From positions 1 through 42,808 of the forward strand of contig NZ_AUIH01000035.1 of assembly GCF_000423605.1 (NCBI RefSeq): a stretch of DNA of 42,808 nt. The letters are read 5' to 3'. The DNA comes from Saccharospirillum impatiens DSM 12546. GTDB taxonomy: Bacteria; Pseudomonadota; Gammaproteobacteria; Pseudomonadales; Natronospirillaceae. The position numbers and the translations under genes are program-made. Shown here piece after piece: positions 1-6,649 of this stretch (positions are counted from its first letter, which is position 1; each line of letters starts with the position of its first letter). The notes under the pieces were generated by a model that saw only the letters and a program-made list of their open reading frames with translations, searched no databases and was not told where the DNA came from.

Positions 1-240
1 ATCCATAAAGTAATGTTCACTTTCGATCGTATTGATCGCTTCAAAATCATTTTTACCAATACATAGCATCGCTAGATAACTTTTGATCACATCCGAATGT
101 TTTATGCCGTGGCGCAATGGAACCAGTGCGTCAATTTGCTGTGTAAGATAGGTGTGTCGATTTACGGCTTGACCAATCAGTGCTAAGCCACTGTGACTGA
201 TGATATCTGCATCGGATTGTACGATTTTGAAACGCTTCAT
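1..240 (-). CDS. IS1380-family transposase, N-terminal 80 residues (partial)
   Basis: Translating the minus strand from the ATG at 240 gives an open frame that runs off the window. It starts MKRFKIVQSDADIISHSG and continues with GLALIGQAV and a KSYLAMLCIGKNDFEAIN block. The pattern 'ISHSGLALIG ... SYLAMLCIGKNDFEAI' is typical of the N-terminus of IS1380-family DDE transposases, which cut and paste their own element. The catalytic DDE residues lie outside the window. Family assignment is by recognition of the N-terminal pattern; another DDE family is possible but less likely. Confidence 0.75.
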   Translation of the reverse strand, partial: MKRFKIVQSDADIISHSGLALIGQAVNRHTYLTQQIDALVPLRHGIKHSDVIKSYLAMLCIGKNDFEAINTIESEHYFMD

Positions 241-312
241 TTACTCACTCAGTAGGTGATCTATTTGAGGGGACTATTTTAGCAAAATTCGGCGCAAATA
301 GAGGGCTATAGG
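1..312 (-). mobile_element. IS1380-family insertion sequence, one end (partial)
   Basis: Contains the 5' part of an IS1380-like transposase gene reading out of the window on the minus strand. A terminal-repeat-like end, read on the minus strand as CCTATAGCCCTC, starts near 312. The element ends just before a DUF2269 reading frame that lacks its first few residues, so the insertion probably hit that gene. The exact junction (about 305-330) and the target duplication cannot be fixed because the other end is outside the window. Confidence 0.7.
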
Positions 313-358
313 CCGTTTTTTTATTATTAACCTACGGATTCAGGACATACTCAGCGCT

Positions 359-787
359 GTGGTGTTGGCCGGAACCGGCGCGGGTATCGCCTTCTTCATG
401 CTGATGGTCAGCCGCAGCGGCAACGTGGCTGCCATCGCCGTTACCGCGCGTTTGGTGGTGTTGGCCGACTGGATTTTTACCGCGCCGGCGGTTGTGGTCC
501 AGCTAGTGACCGGTCTGTTGTTGATGCAGGCCTTGGGCTACGCCTATAGCAGCCTCTGGTTTATGACGGTGGCGGCCCTGTTCGTCTTTATCGGCCTGTG
601 CTGGATACCAGTGGTGATTATGCAGTATCGCTTACTTGCACTCGCAACCACCGCTTTGATAAGTGGCCAGCTACCGCCAGCGTTTAAACCCTTGATGCGC
701 TGGTGGATGGGGCTGGGTTTAGCCGCCTTCAGCGCTATTCTGGTGATCTTCTGGCTCATGGTCTTTAAGCCACTGGCGGTGGTGTGA
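359..787 (+). CDS. DUF2269 family integral membrane protein, N-terminus clipped by IS
   Basis: A 142-residue hydrophobic protein with four predicted transmembrane segments and the DUF2269 pattern (SAVVLAGTGAGIAFFM near the start, then DWIFTAPAVVVQLVTGL). The function of the family is unknown. The first usable start here is GTG at 359, but the open frame runs back to about 320 and encodes LRIQDILSAVV, matching the family N-terminus (usually ...LKTLHILSAVV). The first few native residues, the start codon and the promoter therefore appear to have been replaced by the IS end at about 312. It overlaps the next gene by one base (TGATG) and belongs to a three-gene operon with a DoxX-like and a DCC protein. 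Whether it is still expressed, for example from an outward IS promoter, cannot be told. Confidence 0.75.
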   Translation: MVLAGTGAGIAFFMLMVSRSGNVAAIAVTARLVVLADWIFTAPAVVVQLVTGLLLMQALGYAYSSLWFMTVAALFVFIGLCWIPVVIMQYRLLALATTALISGQLPPAFKPLMRWWMGLGLAAFSAILVIFWLMVFKPLAVV

Positions 788-1209
788 TGAAGCGGGTTAT
801 ACAAGCCAAAGCACTCGATTGGGCACGCCTGAGTCTGAGCTTCTTGTGGTTGCTGACCGGCCTCAGTTCATTGTGGCTGAGCCCCAACATCGGCTATGCG
901 GTACTGGCGCGCGGCGGCATCACAGGGCCGCTTGCCGAGTTGTGCCTGTGGTCGGGCAGTCTGCTCGATATCAGCATCGGCCTGTGGCTATTGGCGGGGA
1001 TTAAACTGCGCCTTTGCTATCAGCTGCAGCTGGGGGTGATCGTTGTCTATAGCCTGTTGCTGAGCCTTATCGCACCAGAGTTCTGGATTCACCCCTTCGG
1101 TCCCTTATCGAAAAACCTGCCGATACTCGTGCTGATTTTTTATTGCCTGGAGATGCATCCGAACAGTCTGAAAAACGAGAGCGAGCGAGTAGAGAGGAGC
1201 GTCGTATGA
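787..1209 (+). CDS. DoxX-like family membrane protein
   Basis: 140 residues with about four membrane helices. The arrangement (SLSFLWLLTGLSSLW near the N-terminus, a GxLLDIxxGLWLLAG segment in the middle, then WIHPFGPLSKNLPILVLI) fits DoxX-like proteins found beside DUF2269 and DCC genes. No enzymatic residues can be named. The ATG at 787 overlaps the upstream stop (TGATG). An in-frame GTG one codon earlier is less likely. Its own stop overlaps the next start (ATGA), which indicates translational coupling in a three-gene operon. The role is probably in the membrane, perhaps with the thiol-oxidoreductase-like downstream protein; that link is inferred from context only. Confidence 0.75.
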   Translation: MKRVIQAKALDWARLSLSFLWLLTGLSSLWLSPNIGYAVLARGGITGPLAELCLWSGSLLDISIGLWLLAGIKLRLCYQLQLGVIVVYSLLLSLIAPEFWIHPFGPLSKNLPILVLIFYCLEMHPNSLKNESERVERSVV

Positions 1210-1577
1210 GTCAAGAACCCAGGATACGCGTGTACTACAACTCTGCCTGTCCCGTATGCGATGCGGGTATTGCCGCACAAAAGAAAAGGGCTACCTACTG
1301 CGGTATCGAATTTGAAGATGTGCACCTGGATAATGCCAAGGTGACGGAGCTGAATACCGATCTCGCTGCTGTACGCGAACGCCTGCACGTGATCGATACT
1401 GAAGGTAATCTGCGCGTGGGTTTCGAGGCCTTTATCGCGATTTGGGAGAACTCGCCCAGCGAACAGTGGAAGGCGCGGGTTTCAAAAGTAGCAGGGCTAC
1501 GTTGGCTATTGAACCAGGTCTATAAGGTTTTTGCTCGGTGCCTGTACCTGTGGAACCGCGCTTTAAAGCACTGGTAG
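1206..1577 (+). CDS. DCC family (DUF393) thiol-disulfide oxidoreductase-like protein
   Basis: 123 residues beginning MSQEPRIRVYYNSACPVCDA. The CPVC motif directly after a first beta strand is the defining CxxC of the DUF393/DCC family, a small thioredoxin-like fold group of presumed thiol-disulfide oxidoreductases. No signal peptide is visible, so it is probably cytoplasmic or associated with the membrane partners encoded upstream. The start is ATG at 1206, which overlaps the upstream stop by four bases (ATGA). A longer in-frame reading from 1143 lies inside the DoxX-like gene and is unlikely to be used. It is the last gene of the operon. Confidence 0.85.
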   Translation: MSQEPRIRVYYNSACPVCDAGIAAQKKRATYCGIEFEDVHLDNAKVTELNTDLAAVRERLHVIDTEGNLRVGFEAFIAIWENSPSEQWKARVSKVAGLRWLLNQVYKVFARCLYLWNRALKHW

Positions 1578-1827
1578 GTCGAGGGTGAGAGTGTTTTTAC
1601 GCTGTCTCCAAGTATTAAGCTGACGAGCGTCCTGCCGACGCTCGTGGTGGCGTATTGGCGAGCTTAACAGGACACCAAACGGTATGCTTTTAAAACGTGC
1701 TTTCAGGATACCTACTATGCTACGACCCAGCAGAAGCCAGCTCGCTTTAAAAGCGACTCCCTAACCAGCACTGTCCCTCGCGTTGGGTGCGTGCGCCGCG
1801 CATATTAAAAACTCTACGCGTTTCGAA
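1578..1827. other. Intergenic region with a 9-bp perfect hairpin and attC-like boxes
   Basis: This gap separates the convergent DCC gene and riboflavin synthase gene. ACGAGCGTC (1623-1631) and GACGCTCGT (1637-1645) form a perfect 9-bp stem with a 5-nt loop. It has no T-run, so it is not a canonical intrinsic terminator. Read on the minus strand, ACCCAAC (1788-1782) and GTTAAGC (1668-1662) match the integron RYYYAAC and GTTRRRY core boxes 127 bp apart. Complementarity between them is limited to the GGACA/TGTCC pair, so a real attC is doubtful. TCGCTTTAAAAGCGA near 1742-1756 is a small palindrome. Confidence 0.4.
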
Positions 1828-2562
1828 TCACTCTTCAAAATTTTGTGAGCTCATTGGCGCACGAAGCGATAGGCTCTCATAACCCAAGGCATCCAGATCA
1901 ACACCTTGCTCCAATAGCAACTTTTCAAACATTGGCAGCAATGGGCCTAAGTTCTCATTTAATGTATCACGCACAGTATCCACAACTACCTGGGTACCGC
2001 GTTCAATTTCTATATTGATGAAGTCTCCAACTGCTTTTGACTCAAACACCGTCATTCGACGAGTTTCCGGGATGAGCCAAACTTCAAACCACTCTTCTTG
2101 CTTGTTGACTGCGGAAACGGTAAGACTTGCACCATTAAGTGCTATATAACCTTTAGGGAAAACATACCTTTTCCATTCGTATGGAAGAGCCAAACGCATA
2201 CAGTAGTTGTCTTCAATTCTATTTATGTCAACAACAGAGGCATTGAAGTCAACATGCCCTGATAGAGGATGGCCTCCAATTTCTGCGCCATCTTTGGCGG
2301 CCCTCTCGGCATTCACCAATTGCTCCGCATCATATTTGCTTAACGTGGTAATTAATAGGCTTTGGAGCATGACGTTAAACTTAACGCGCACGCCGGATAG
2401 TATCTCGGTGACAGTTAAGCATACCCCATCAATCGCAACACTGGCTCCAATCTCCAAGTTACGACAGAATCCCTCAGGAAAGTCTATTATGAAAGTCCTG
2501 ATCCCATTCTTATCCGTCACCTCAACGATCTTAGCTACTGCTTGAACTATTCCTGTGAACAT
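1828..2562 (-). CDS. Riboflavin synthase alpha-chain-like protein (divergent)
   Basis: 244 residues made of two lumazine-binding barrels. Riboflavin synthase converts two 6,7-dimethyl-8-ribityllumazine molecules to riboflavin plus a pyrimidine. Features seen are the N-terminal MFTGIVQ, SVAIDGVCLTV with the Cys equivalent to the E. coli enzyme's C48, GGHPLSGHVD at the barrel junction, ALNGASLTV keeping the second-barrel Ser, and LIPETRRMTVF. Differences from housekeeping enzymes: the first-barrel K-E-T motif reads LQSLLITTL, so the Glu is lost, and about 30 extra C-terminal residues follow the usual end. The gene is AT-richer than the flanking chromosome and lies next to cassette-like genes. 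It could be an accessory riboflavin synthase or a lumazine-protein-like ligand binder; the sequence alone does not decide. Confidence 0.8.
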   Translation of the reverse strand: MFTGIVQAVAKIVEVTDKNGIRTFIIDFPEGFCRNLEIGASVAIDGVCLTVTEILSGVRVKFNVMLQSLLITTLSKYDAEQLVNAERAAKDGAEIGGHPLSGHVDFNASVVDINRIEDNYCMRLALPYEWKRYVFPKGYIALNGASLTVSAVNKQEEWFEVWLIPETRRMTVFESKAVGDFINIEIERGTQVVVDTVRDTLNENLGPLLPMFEKLLLEQGVDLDALGYESLSLRAPMSSQNFEE

Positions 2563-2691
2563 GCCTGCCTCATTAAAACTGGTATTCGATTTTGCGAACT
2601 AGAGCCCCCTGATGGTGGTAAAACAGAACGCAACGAGTCTGTGTTCGACGCCCCCGCGCCAGAAAAAACGGGGATGACCAGCAGCAACTTG

Positions 2692-3108
2692 TTAAGTAGC
2701 GGAAGCCTCATCAGACCTGAAATTTTCGAGCTTTTCCTTTACCAGAATTGCAAGAGCTAAATAGCGATCGGCGCCATTCTTTGGTGGGATATTTGGTCTA
2801 TCGAAAGGCTTCGGATCTCTCAGTTCCTCATTAGTCCAAAACTGGTCGCTGGTAACGTCTACTTTAGTACCATCCGGTAACTCGTTTGAATAGTGAAAAC
2901 CTATCTGTTTATTGCCAATAAACACTTTCCAAAGTACCAGTTTACCACCAAAGTAATCATTAACGATAAGTGATGAGATGCCACATTGTCCGCGACTAGG
3001 ATTCGATAGCGTCCAGTTTTCAGGTTCCTCTGTGCTTTCTAATGACCAAGACTTCCGTAAAGCAATTTCAAGTTCTTCGAGGCTTGGCTCCACTTGATTC
3101 AGTTTCAT
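2692..3108 (-). CDS. YunG-like conserved hypothetical protein, probable gene-cassette ORF
   Basis: 138 residues, no signal peptide, no membrane segment. It resembles small YunG-type proteins: SLEELEIALRKSWS, then ENWTLSNPSRGQCGISSLIV, a GGKL segment, HYSNELPDG and VDVTSDQFW. Cys, His and Asp occur in that order (GQC near residue 42, HYSN near 72, VDVT near 83), which is reminiscent of papain/transglutaminase-like triads, but catalysis is speculative. The TAA stop overlaps ACTTAAC, a perfect RYYYAAC box as at the 5' edge of an attC, though no well-paired attC follows. It reads in the same direction as the two cassettes upstream of it. Confidence 0.6.
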   Translation of the reverse strand: MKLNQVEPSLEELEIALRKSWSLESTEEPENWTLSNPSRGQCGISSLIVNDYFGGKLVLWKVFIGNKQIGFHYSNELPDGTKVDVTSDQFWTNEELRDPKPFDRPNIPPKNGADRYLALAILVKEKLENFRSDEASAT

Positions 3109-3130
3109 AATATGAGTGTCTACTTCTCAT

Positions 3131-3206
3131 GGGTACTCGCCATCACCGGTGACAGAGCCGGAGTGAAGCGCAGGTTATGGCATCCGGTGCATAGCCTGGT
3201 TATGTG
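3131..3206 (-). repeat. Degenerate attC-like recombination site
   Basis: On the minus strand this begins with CACATAAC (3206-3199), five bases after the stop of the cupin gene, exactly as in the well-formed attC at 3557-3630. GCTATGCACCGG can pair with CCGGTGATGGC across a ~30-nt loop, with one extrahelical G and one G-T wobble, which is the imperfect-stem style of attC sites. The distal core box would be GTACCCAT instead of GTTATGTG, so this end is decayed or wrongly placed. Length (~76 bp) and position fit an integron cassette boundary. Confidence 0.45.
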
Positions 3207-3210
3207 ATTT

Positions 3211-3540
3211 TCAATCCACGACGAAGAGCTTTGCGCCCCGCTCTGTAGAGGACCGATGAAGCTCAGCGTTGTCTGCCACCTGATAGCTAGAACCTGGCTG
3301 GAGAACAAAGCAACGTCCGTCCTTTAATTCAGTGTGGAGCTCACCTTCCAGGCAGAGCAGGATGTGCCCTTTGGCGCACCAATGATCAGCCAGATAGCCG
3401 GGGCTGTACTCAACCATACGAACCCGGATATCGCCGAAAGTACGAGTCTGCCAATAAGCAGCTCCCTGTTCCCCTGTGTGTTCAGTCTTCTCAACTTCAG
3501 ACCAGTTAGTAACCCCAAAGGGTAAATTCCTTATGTCCAA
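3211..3540 (-). CDS. DHCW-motif cupin fold protein, gene-cassette ORF
   Basis: 109 residues forming a single cupin barrel. The diagnostic stretch is LADHWCAKGHILLCLEGEL, followed by LKDGRCFVLQPGSSYQVAD and a final GAKLFVVD. This matches the 'DHCW motif cupin' family, whose biochemical role is not established. His and Cys in DHWC and His in KGH could bind a metal. The ATG at 3540 lies 17 bp after a well-formed attC, and a second attC-like box starts five bases after the stop. The gene thus occupies a compact cassette-like unit with no promoter space. Soluble cytoplasmic protein expected. Confidence 0.75.
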   Translation of the reverse strand: MDIRNLPFGVTNWSEVEKTEHTGEQGAAYWQTRTFGDIRVRMVEYSPGYLADHWCAKGHILLCLEGELHTELKDGRCFVLQPGSSYQVADNAELHRSSTERGAKLFVVD

Positions 3541-3556
3541 CTTACGTCTCCTTCAG

Positions 3557-3630
3557 CACATAACGCTTGCAGTTGCGGCAGGTATGTAGCGCAGCGTAGT
3601 ACCTGTCCGACAACCTGCACTGGTTATGTG
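3557..3630 (-). repeat. Integron attC recombination site
   Basis: A 74-bp imperfect palindrome between two small minus-strand genes. The outer boxes CACATAAC (3557-3564) and GTTATGTG (3623-3630) are perfectly complementary. The inner arms 3568-3584 (17 nt) and 3600-3619 (20 nt) pair along all 17 bp, with exactly three unpaired extra bases on one arm (T3606, A3610, C3614), leaving a 15-nt loop. Extrahelical bases on one arm only are the hallmark of attC sites folded for single-strand recombination by IntI. The site starts seven bases after the stop of the upstream gene and ends 16 bases before the next start. The GTTATGTG box departs from strict GTTRRRY at one position. Confidence 0.85.
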
Positions 3631-3636
3631 GTTTTG

Positions 3637-3972
3637 CTATAAGCTACATGGATTGAGGGCAAATATGAAAAGCCCAAACCAGACATTACCCATCATAATT
3701 AGCAGTTTTATAGCACCCCGGGCAAATGCAGGGATATCCCGGTACCAGTACAAGTAGCCGATGACTACCAACTGTACAGCAAGCCACAAGATCGAGAAGT
3801 AGAGAAAACCTTTGTGGCACTCCGTCTCAGGAAGCGTGTAATACGCATACCACCAAGACAGCACAGAGCCCGTTGATAGAGTGATCAGAACCAGGCAAGA
3901 AAGCAAATTACGCCACTGCGGGTAATCCGTGTTTAATAGCCTTGCTCTGTATTCACCAAATTTATCAGTCAT
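3637..3972 (-). CDS. Small three-helix membrane protein, gene-cassette ORF
   Basis: 111 residues with about three hydrophobic segments: LLSCLVLITLSTGSVLSWWYAYY, then FLYFSILWLAVQLVVIGYLYW, then IKLLIMMGNVWFGLFIFAL. I do not recognise a family. The stop at 3637 is followed after seven bases by a well-formed attC, so this is almost certainly the coding part of an integron gene cassette. The ATG at 3972 is preceded by GAGAAAACGA, a weak ribosome-binding site. A further attC-like core box (GTTATGTG on the minus strand) lies 36 bases upstream at 4015-4008. Confidence 0.65.
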   Translation of the reverse strand: MTDKFGEYRARLLNTDYPQWRNLLSCLVLITLSTGSVLSWWYAYYTLPETECHKGFLYFSILWLAVQLVVIGYLYWYRDIPAFARGAIKLLIMMGNVWFGLFIFALNPCSL

Positions 3973-4007
3973 TCGTTTTCTCGGTGCGCGCTGCCACTGG
4001 GTCCGCC

Positions 4008-4061
4008 CACATAACTGCTATTCATTGTCGGCCCCGCGCTTTACTCCGACAGACTTAAGGC
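4008..4061 (-). repeat. Possible attC/attI-like site upstream of the first cassette gene
   Basis: CACATAAC at 4008-4015 repeats the core box of the attC at 3557-3630. TGTCGG (4026-4031) and CCGACA (4046-4051) form a 6-bp stem with a 14-nt loop. The far box is only GCCTTAAG on the minus strand. It is short (54 bp) and asymmetric, so it may be a decayed attC or a recombination scar. Confidence 0.35.
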
Positions 4062-4475
4062 AAAACCTACCACAGCGCATCGCAAAGGCCCAGTGCTGAT
4101 GAGGCCAAATTCCTTGGCTTTGATTAAGGTTGCCGCATATTAAAGCGGGAGAAACCGTCGAGCTCGACGACTATCCAAAGTATCAATGTCTCCCCCGGCG
4201 CATATTCCGGGTTATCGAAGTGATATGCGTCCCACCCACAGTATTTTTTGTGATGATGTTGGCATTTCCCTAACGGATGTGTGTTCTCTCAGCAAGGTAT
4301 CCGTCCTAAGAATAGTCAGACCCGTTTAATTCGAAAGCTAAGATGGTTGCCTAAAGGGAGTGTATTGAATTGGCCTACCGTGTCGTAAATGGCGCTGTTG
4401 AAGTCTGGGGTCTGCACTTAGAGCAGTGTCGGTAGGGTCACATATGTTCGTACCAAAATTGATCGAATCATTCGC
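4062..4475. other. Gene-free stretch of about 410 bp
   Basis: No convincing gene on either strand. The only structures seen are the 14-bp perfect palindrome CGTCGAGCTCGACG at 4156-4169 and a short CGGAT/ATCCG stem near 4277-4305. It separates the cassette remnant from the DUF1513 gene, which ends at 4476, and probably contains the junction between imported and resident DNA. Confidence 0.4.
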
Positions 4476-5588
4476 TCAAAACAGATGGTTATCCCACGCC
4501 CATGTCGACGTGCCCCGGGCACCGATGGCGAAATCGGCACTCGAATCCAGCCACAACCATTCGCCGGTTCCACTGCTGACCAGGAACCCCCCATCGTCGG
4601 TGGGCTTGGCGCCTGCCGCATCGTACAAGTCGATGTCACGGATGACGCGGCCACTGCGGCCATCCAGTACCACCACTAAGCCACCGCGTGGGGCCGTTAC
4701 CACAACGACTTCAGACGCCGGTTGCACGGCGATGCTGGCGAGATAATTGTTCAGCCGGGGTTGCAGCGCAGCCGGTAATGTAATTTCGGACCAGTGGCCG
4801 TTCTGATGCCGCCCAATCAATGGCGGCTGTTGCCATTCGGGGCCCTGGTACTGGCAAGCCACGTAGGTGACGGAATTATTCGATACGGCCAGATGTCGGC
4901 AGCTCAGTTGTGAATCGGACGGGCGATGGCGGGAAAGCTCCTGACCGGTGAGGCGGTCGATGAACAGTAAGGCCGGGTCCGTTTCGTTCAGATTCAGTTT
5001 TACTCTATCGTAATCCGGATGAGTGCGAATGCCCCCGAGGGCGACGATCAACTGAGTGCCATCCGGGCTCAATTCGAGTTGATGGGGGCCGATGCCCTCA
5101 AGTTCCCAGGTGTCTGTTCGACGATAGTCTTGCTGGGCATCGAATATAGCGATCCGGCCCTGGCCCGACTCATAGTGACTTGCGGTGGCATACAGGAAAC
5201 GACCATCCGGGCTGAACACGCCATGGCCGTAAAGGTGTTCACCGGGTTCCGGAGCGCGCGACAGGCGAATCTCACCGGTCACACTGTTGAGTACATGAAA
5301 AGACCAACCCGGCCGTCTTTCAAACAGCACCACATCGCTGCCGCTCGGTGTGGTGCAGCCACCGTGGCAGCGCGCGGCGACAGGCGTTGTCCAGACGGTT
5401 TCTGCCTGATGATTGACTGCCGATAACGCATAGCCACCGTCAGGCAGGCGCACCGCACCCAGCGCGGAAAGGGAGTCGGGCAAACGGGTGGCCCAACTCA
5501 ATGGCATTAGGCCCGCTGCAATCAGGCAGTGAGCACTGCCTTTTAGCAGCGCTCGTCGATTGATTGTTGCTGGTGAATTTTTTTTCAT
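4476..5588 (-). CDS. DUF1513 domain protein, Tat-exported, iron-locus associated
   Basis: 370 residues. The N-terminus has NRRALLKG followed by a hydrophobic stretch ending near AGLMPLSWA, a twin-arginine signal. The remainder has beta-propeller-like repeats (HGVFSPDGRFLYATA, HQLELSPDGTQLIVALGG, LASIAVQPASEVVVVTAP), as in the DUF1513 family. It is the last gene of the operon imelysin - di-haem peroxidase - imelysin - DUF1513, an arrangement known from Pseudomonas (PA4370-PA4373 region) that is iron-regulated there. Only eight bases separate it from the upstream imelysin gene. The precise role is unknown; a periplasmic accessory to iron handling is inferred from the conserved neighbourhood. 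Confidence 0.85.
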   Translation of the reverse strand: MKKNSPATINRRALLKGSAHCLIAAGLMPLSWATRLPDSLSALGAVRLPDGGYALSAVNHQAETVWTTPVAARCHGGCTTPSGSDVVLFERRPGWSFHVLNSVTGEIRLSRAPEPGEHLYGHGVFSPDGRFLYATASHYESGQGRIAIFDAQQDYRRTDTWELEGIGPHQLELSPDGTQLIVALGGIRTHPDYDRVKLNLNETDPALLFIDRLTGQELSRHRPSDSQLSCRHLAVSNNSVTYVACQYQGPEWQQPPLIGRHQNGHWSEITLPAALQPRLNNYLASIAVQPASEVVVVTAPRGGLVVVLDGRSGRVIRDIDLYDAAGAKPTDDGGFLVSSGTGEWLWLDSSADFAIGARGTSTWAWDNHLF

Positions 5589-5596
5589 AGAACTGT

Positions 5597-6649
5597 TCAG
5601 TCGCCATCGTTCGAGTTAAAACCCTGACGGATTCCCAAGGCAACCGCGGCTTGAAGTTCCAGCGTTTGCTCGAGTTGCTGCACGGCAATATAGAGGTTTT
5701 GCAACTGCGCATAGCGTTGATCGTCTTCAAGAACAGAGGCCAGATCATCGGGCAGGGCATCAAACCGTGCCAGTGTTGTTTGAAACTGGTCAGTCAGGTC
5801 GTCGGCGATGCCGCGCTGATCGGCTTGCTCCAGTTTTCGGATCAGGCCCGGTAGAAAGTAGCGTTGCAAGCCCGACAATGACGCCTCAGCCGCGGCAATT
5901 GACTGACCACTGCGCCAGGCGTCGCCGGCGTAAACCAGCCGGCGTTGTGAGGAGCCTAACCCCATCGGTTCGCCGAGCCGCTTGTGAACCAGAATGTCCA
6001 GAGCAGTCATTGCTGAACGGACCGTCGTAGCCGAGTAACTGTCGGTTGCCTGGTAGTGTTCGGCCAACGCCTGCCAGTCAGTGGCCAACTGAGTTGTGTT
6101 GTCTTCTACAATAGTTGCCGTGGCCAGTAGCAGGGCGCAGCCGCGACCATCGGGCAATGCCTGCTCTGTCTGATTGAAGGGTTCATCAAACAGCAGGTAT
6201 TCAAGCATCGGGAACCCTTCGGCGGCAACGCCCGAATCGGTGACGCGCTGGCGATCAATCGGTGTATCGGATGACAGTAATTGCCGGGCCTTGGTGCCCA
6301 CCAGGTTTTTCGGGTCTGGCCAGAATTGCAGTTGCCAGGCTCGGCTGTCGAGTTCAATGGGCCCGAAGTCGACAAAGCGAACCGCTTGCCAGTCGAAAAA
6401 CGCCTCGCGCCAGTGGGATACGAGCAACTGTCTTGTGTTGTCGTTCGGTGTTTCGCAGTAACGTGTAGCCGTGTCACTTAATCTCTGTGCCGATGTCGAC
6501 AGAGCCTGGTAACCAGCGGCGATTTGCTGATGCCAGAGCGCACGTGCTTGCTGCTCTGCTGGCTCATTTGACTCAGCCAATGCAACTGATAGGGGCTGTG
6601 TGCCCAGCAGTGCGCCGATGATGAGTGCTTGTGAAAATGCATGTCGCAT
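5597..6649 (-). CDS. Imelysin family protein (EfeO/PA4372-like), second paralogue
   Basis: 350 residues with a Sec signal peptide (QALIIGALLGTQPLSVALA). The imelysin (M75 peptidase-like) fold is used by periplasmic iron-uptake proteins. The conserved GxHxxE motif of imelysins is here GFPMLE at about 145-150: the His is replaced by Pro, while the Glu and the following YLLF are kept. This variant form is typical of the second imelysin in such operons and argues against metal binding at that site. Its ATG overlaps the stop of the di-haem peroxidase gene by one base (TAATG), implying coupled translation. It is probably periplasmic and works with the peroxidase-like cytochrome and the lipoprotein imelysin. 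Peptidase activity should not be assumed. Confidence 0.85.
   Translation of the reverse strand: MRHAFSQALIIGALLGTQPLSVALAESNEPAEQQARALWHQQIAAGYQALSTSAQRLSDTATRYCETPNDNTRQLLVSHWREAFFDWQAVRFVDFGPIELDSRAWQLQFWPDPKNLVGTKARQLLSSDTPIDRQRVTDSGVAAEGFPMLEYLLFDEPFNQTEQALPDGRGCALLLATATIVEDNTTQLATDWQALAEHYQATDSYSATTVRSAMTALDILVHKRLGEPMGLGSSQRRLVYAGDAWRSGQSIAAAEASLSGLQRYFLPGLIRKLEQADQRGIADDLTDQFQTTLARFDALPDDLASVLEDDQRYAQLQNLYIAVQQLEQTLELQAAVALGIRQGFNSNDGD

Noticed and set aside
1623-1645. Perfect 9-bp hairpin as a bidirectional intrinsic terminator between convergent genes
   Set aside because: No T-run follows the stem on either strand, so it is recorded only as a hairpin in the intergenic entry.
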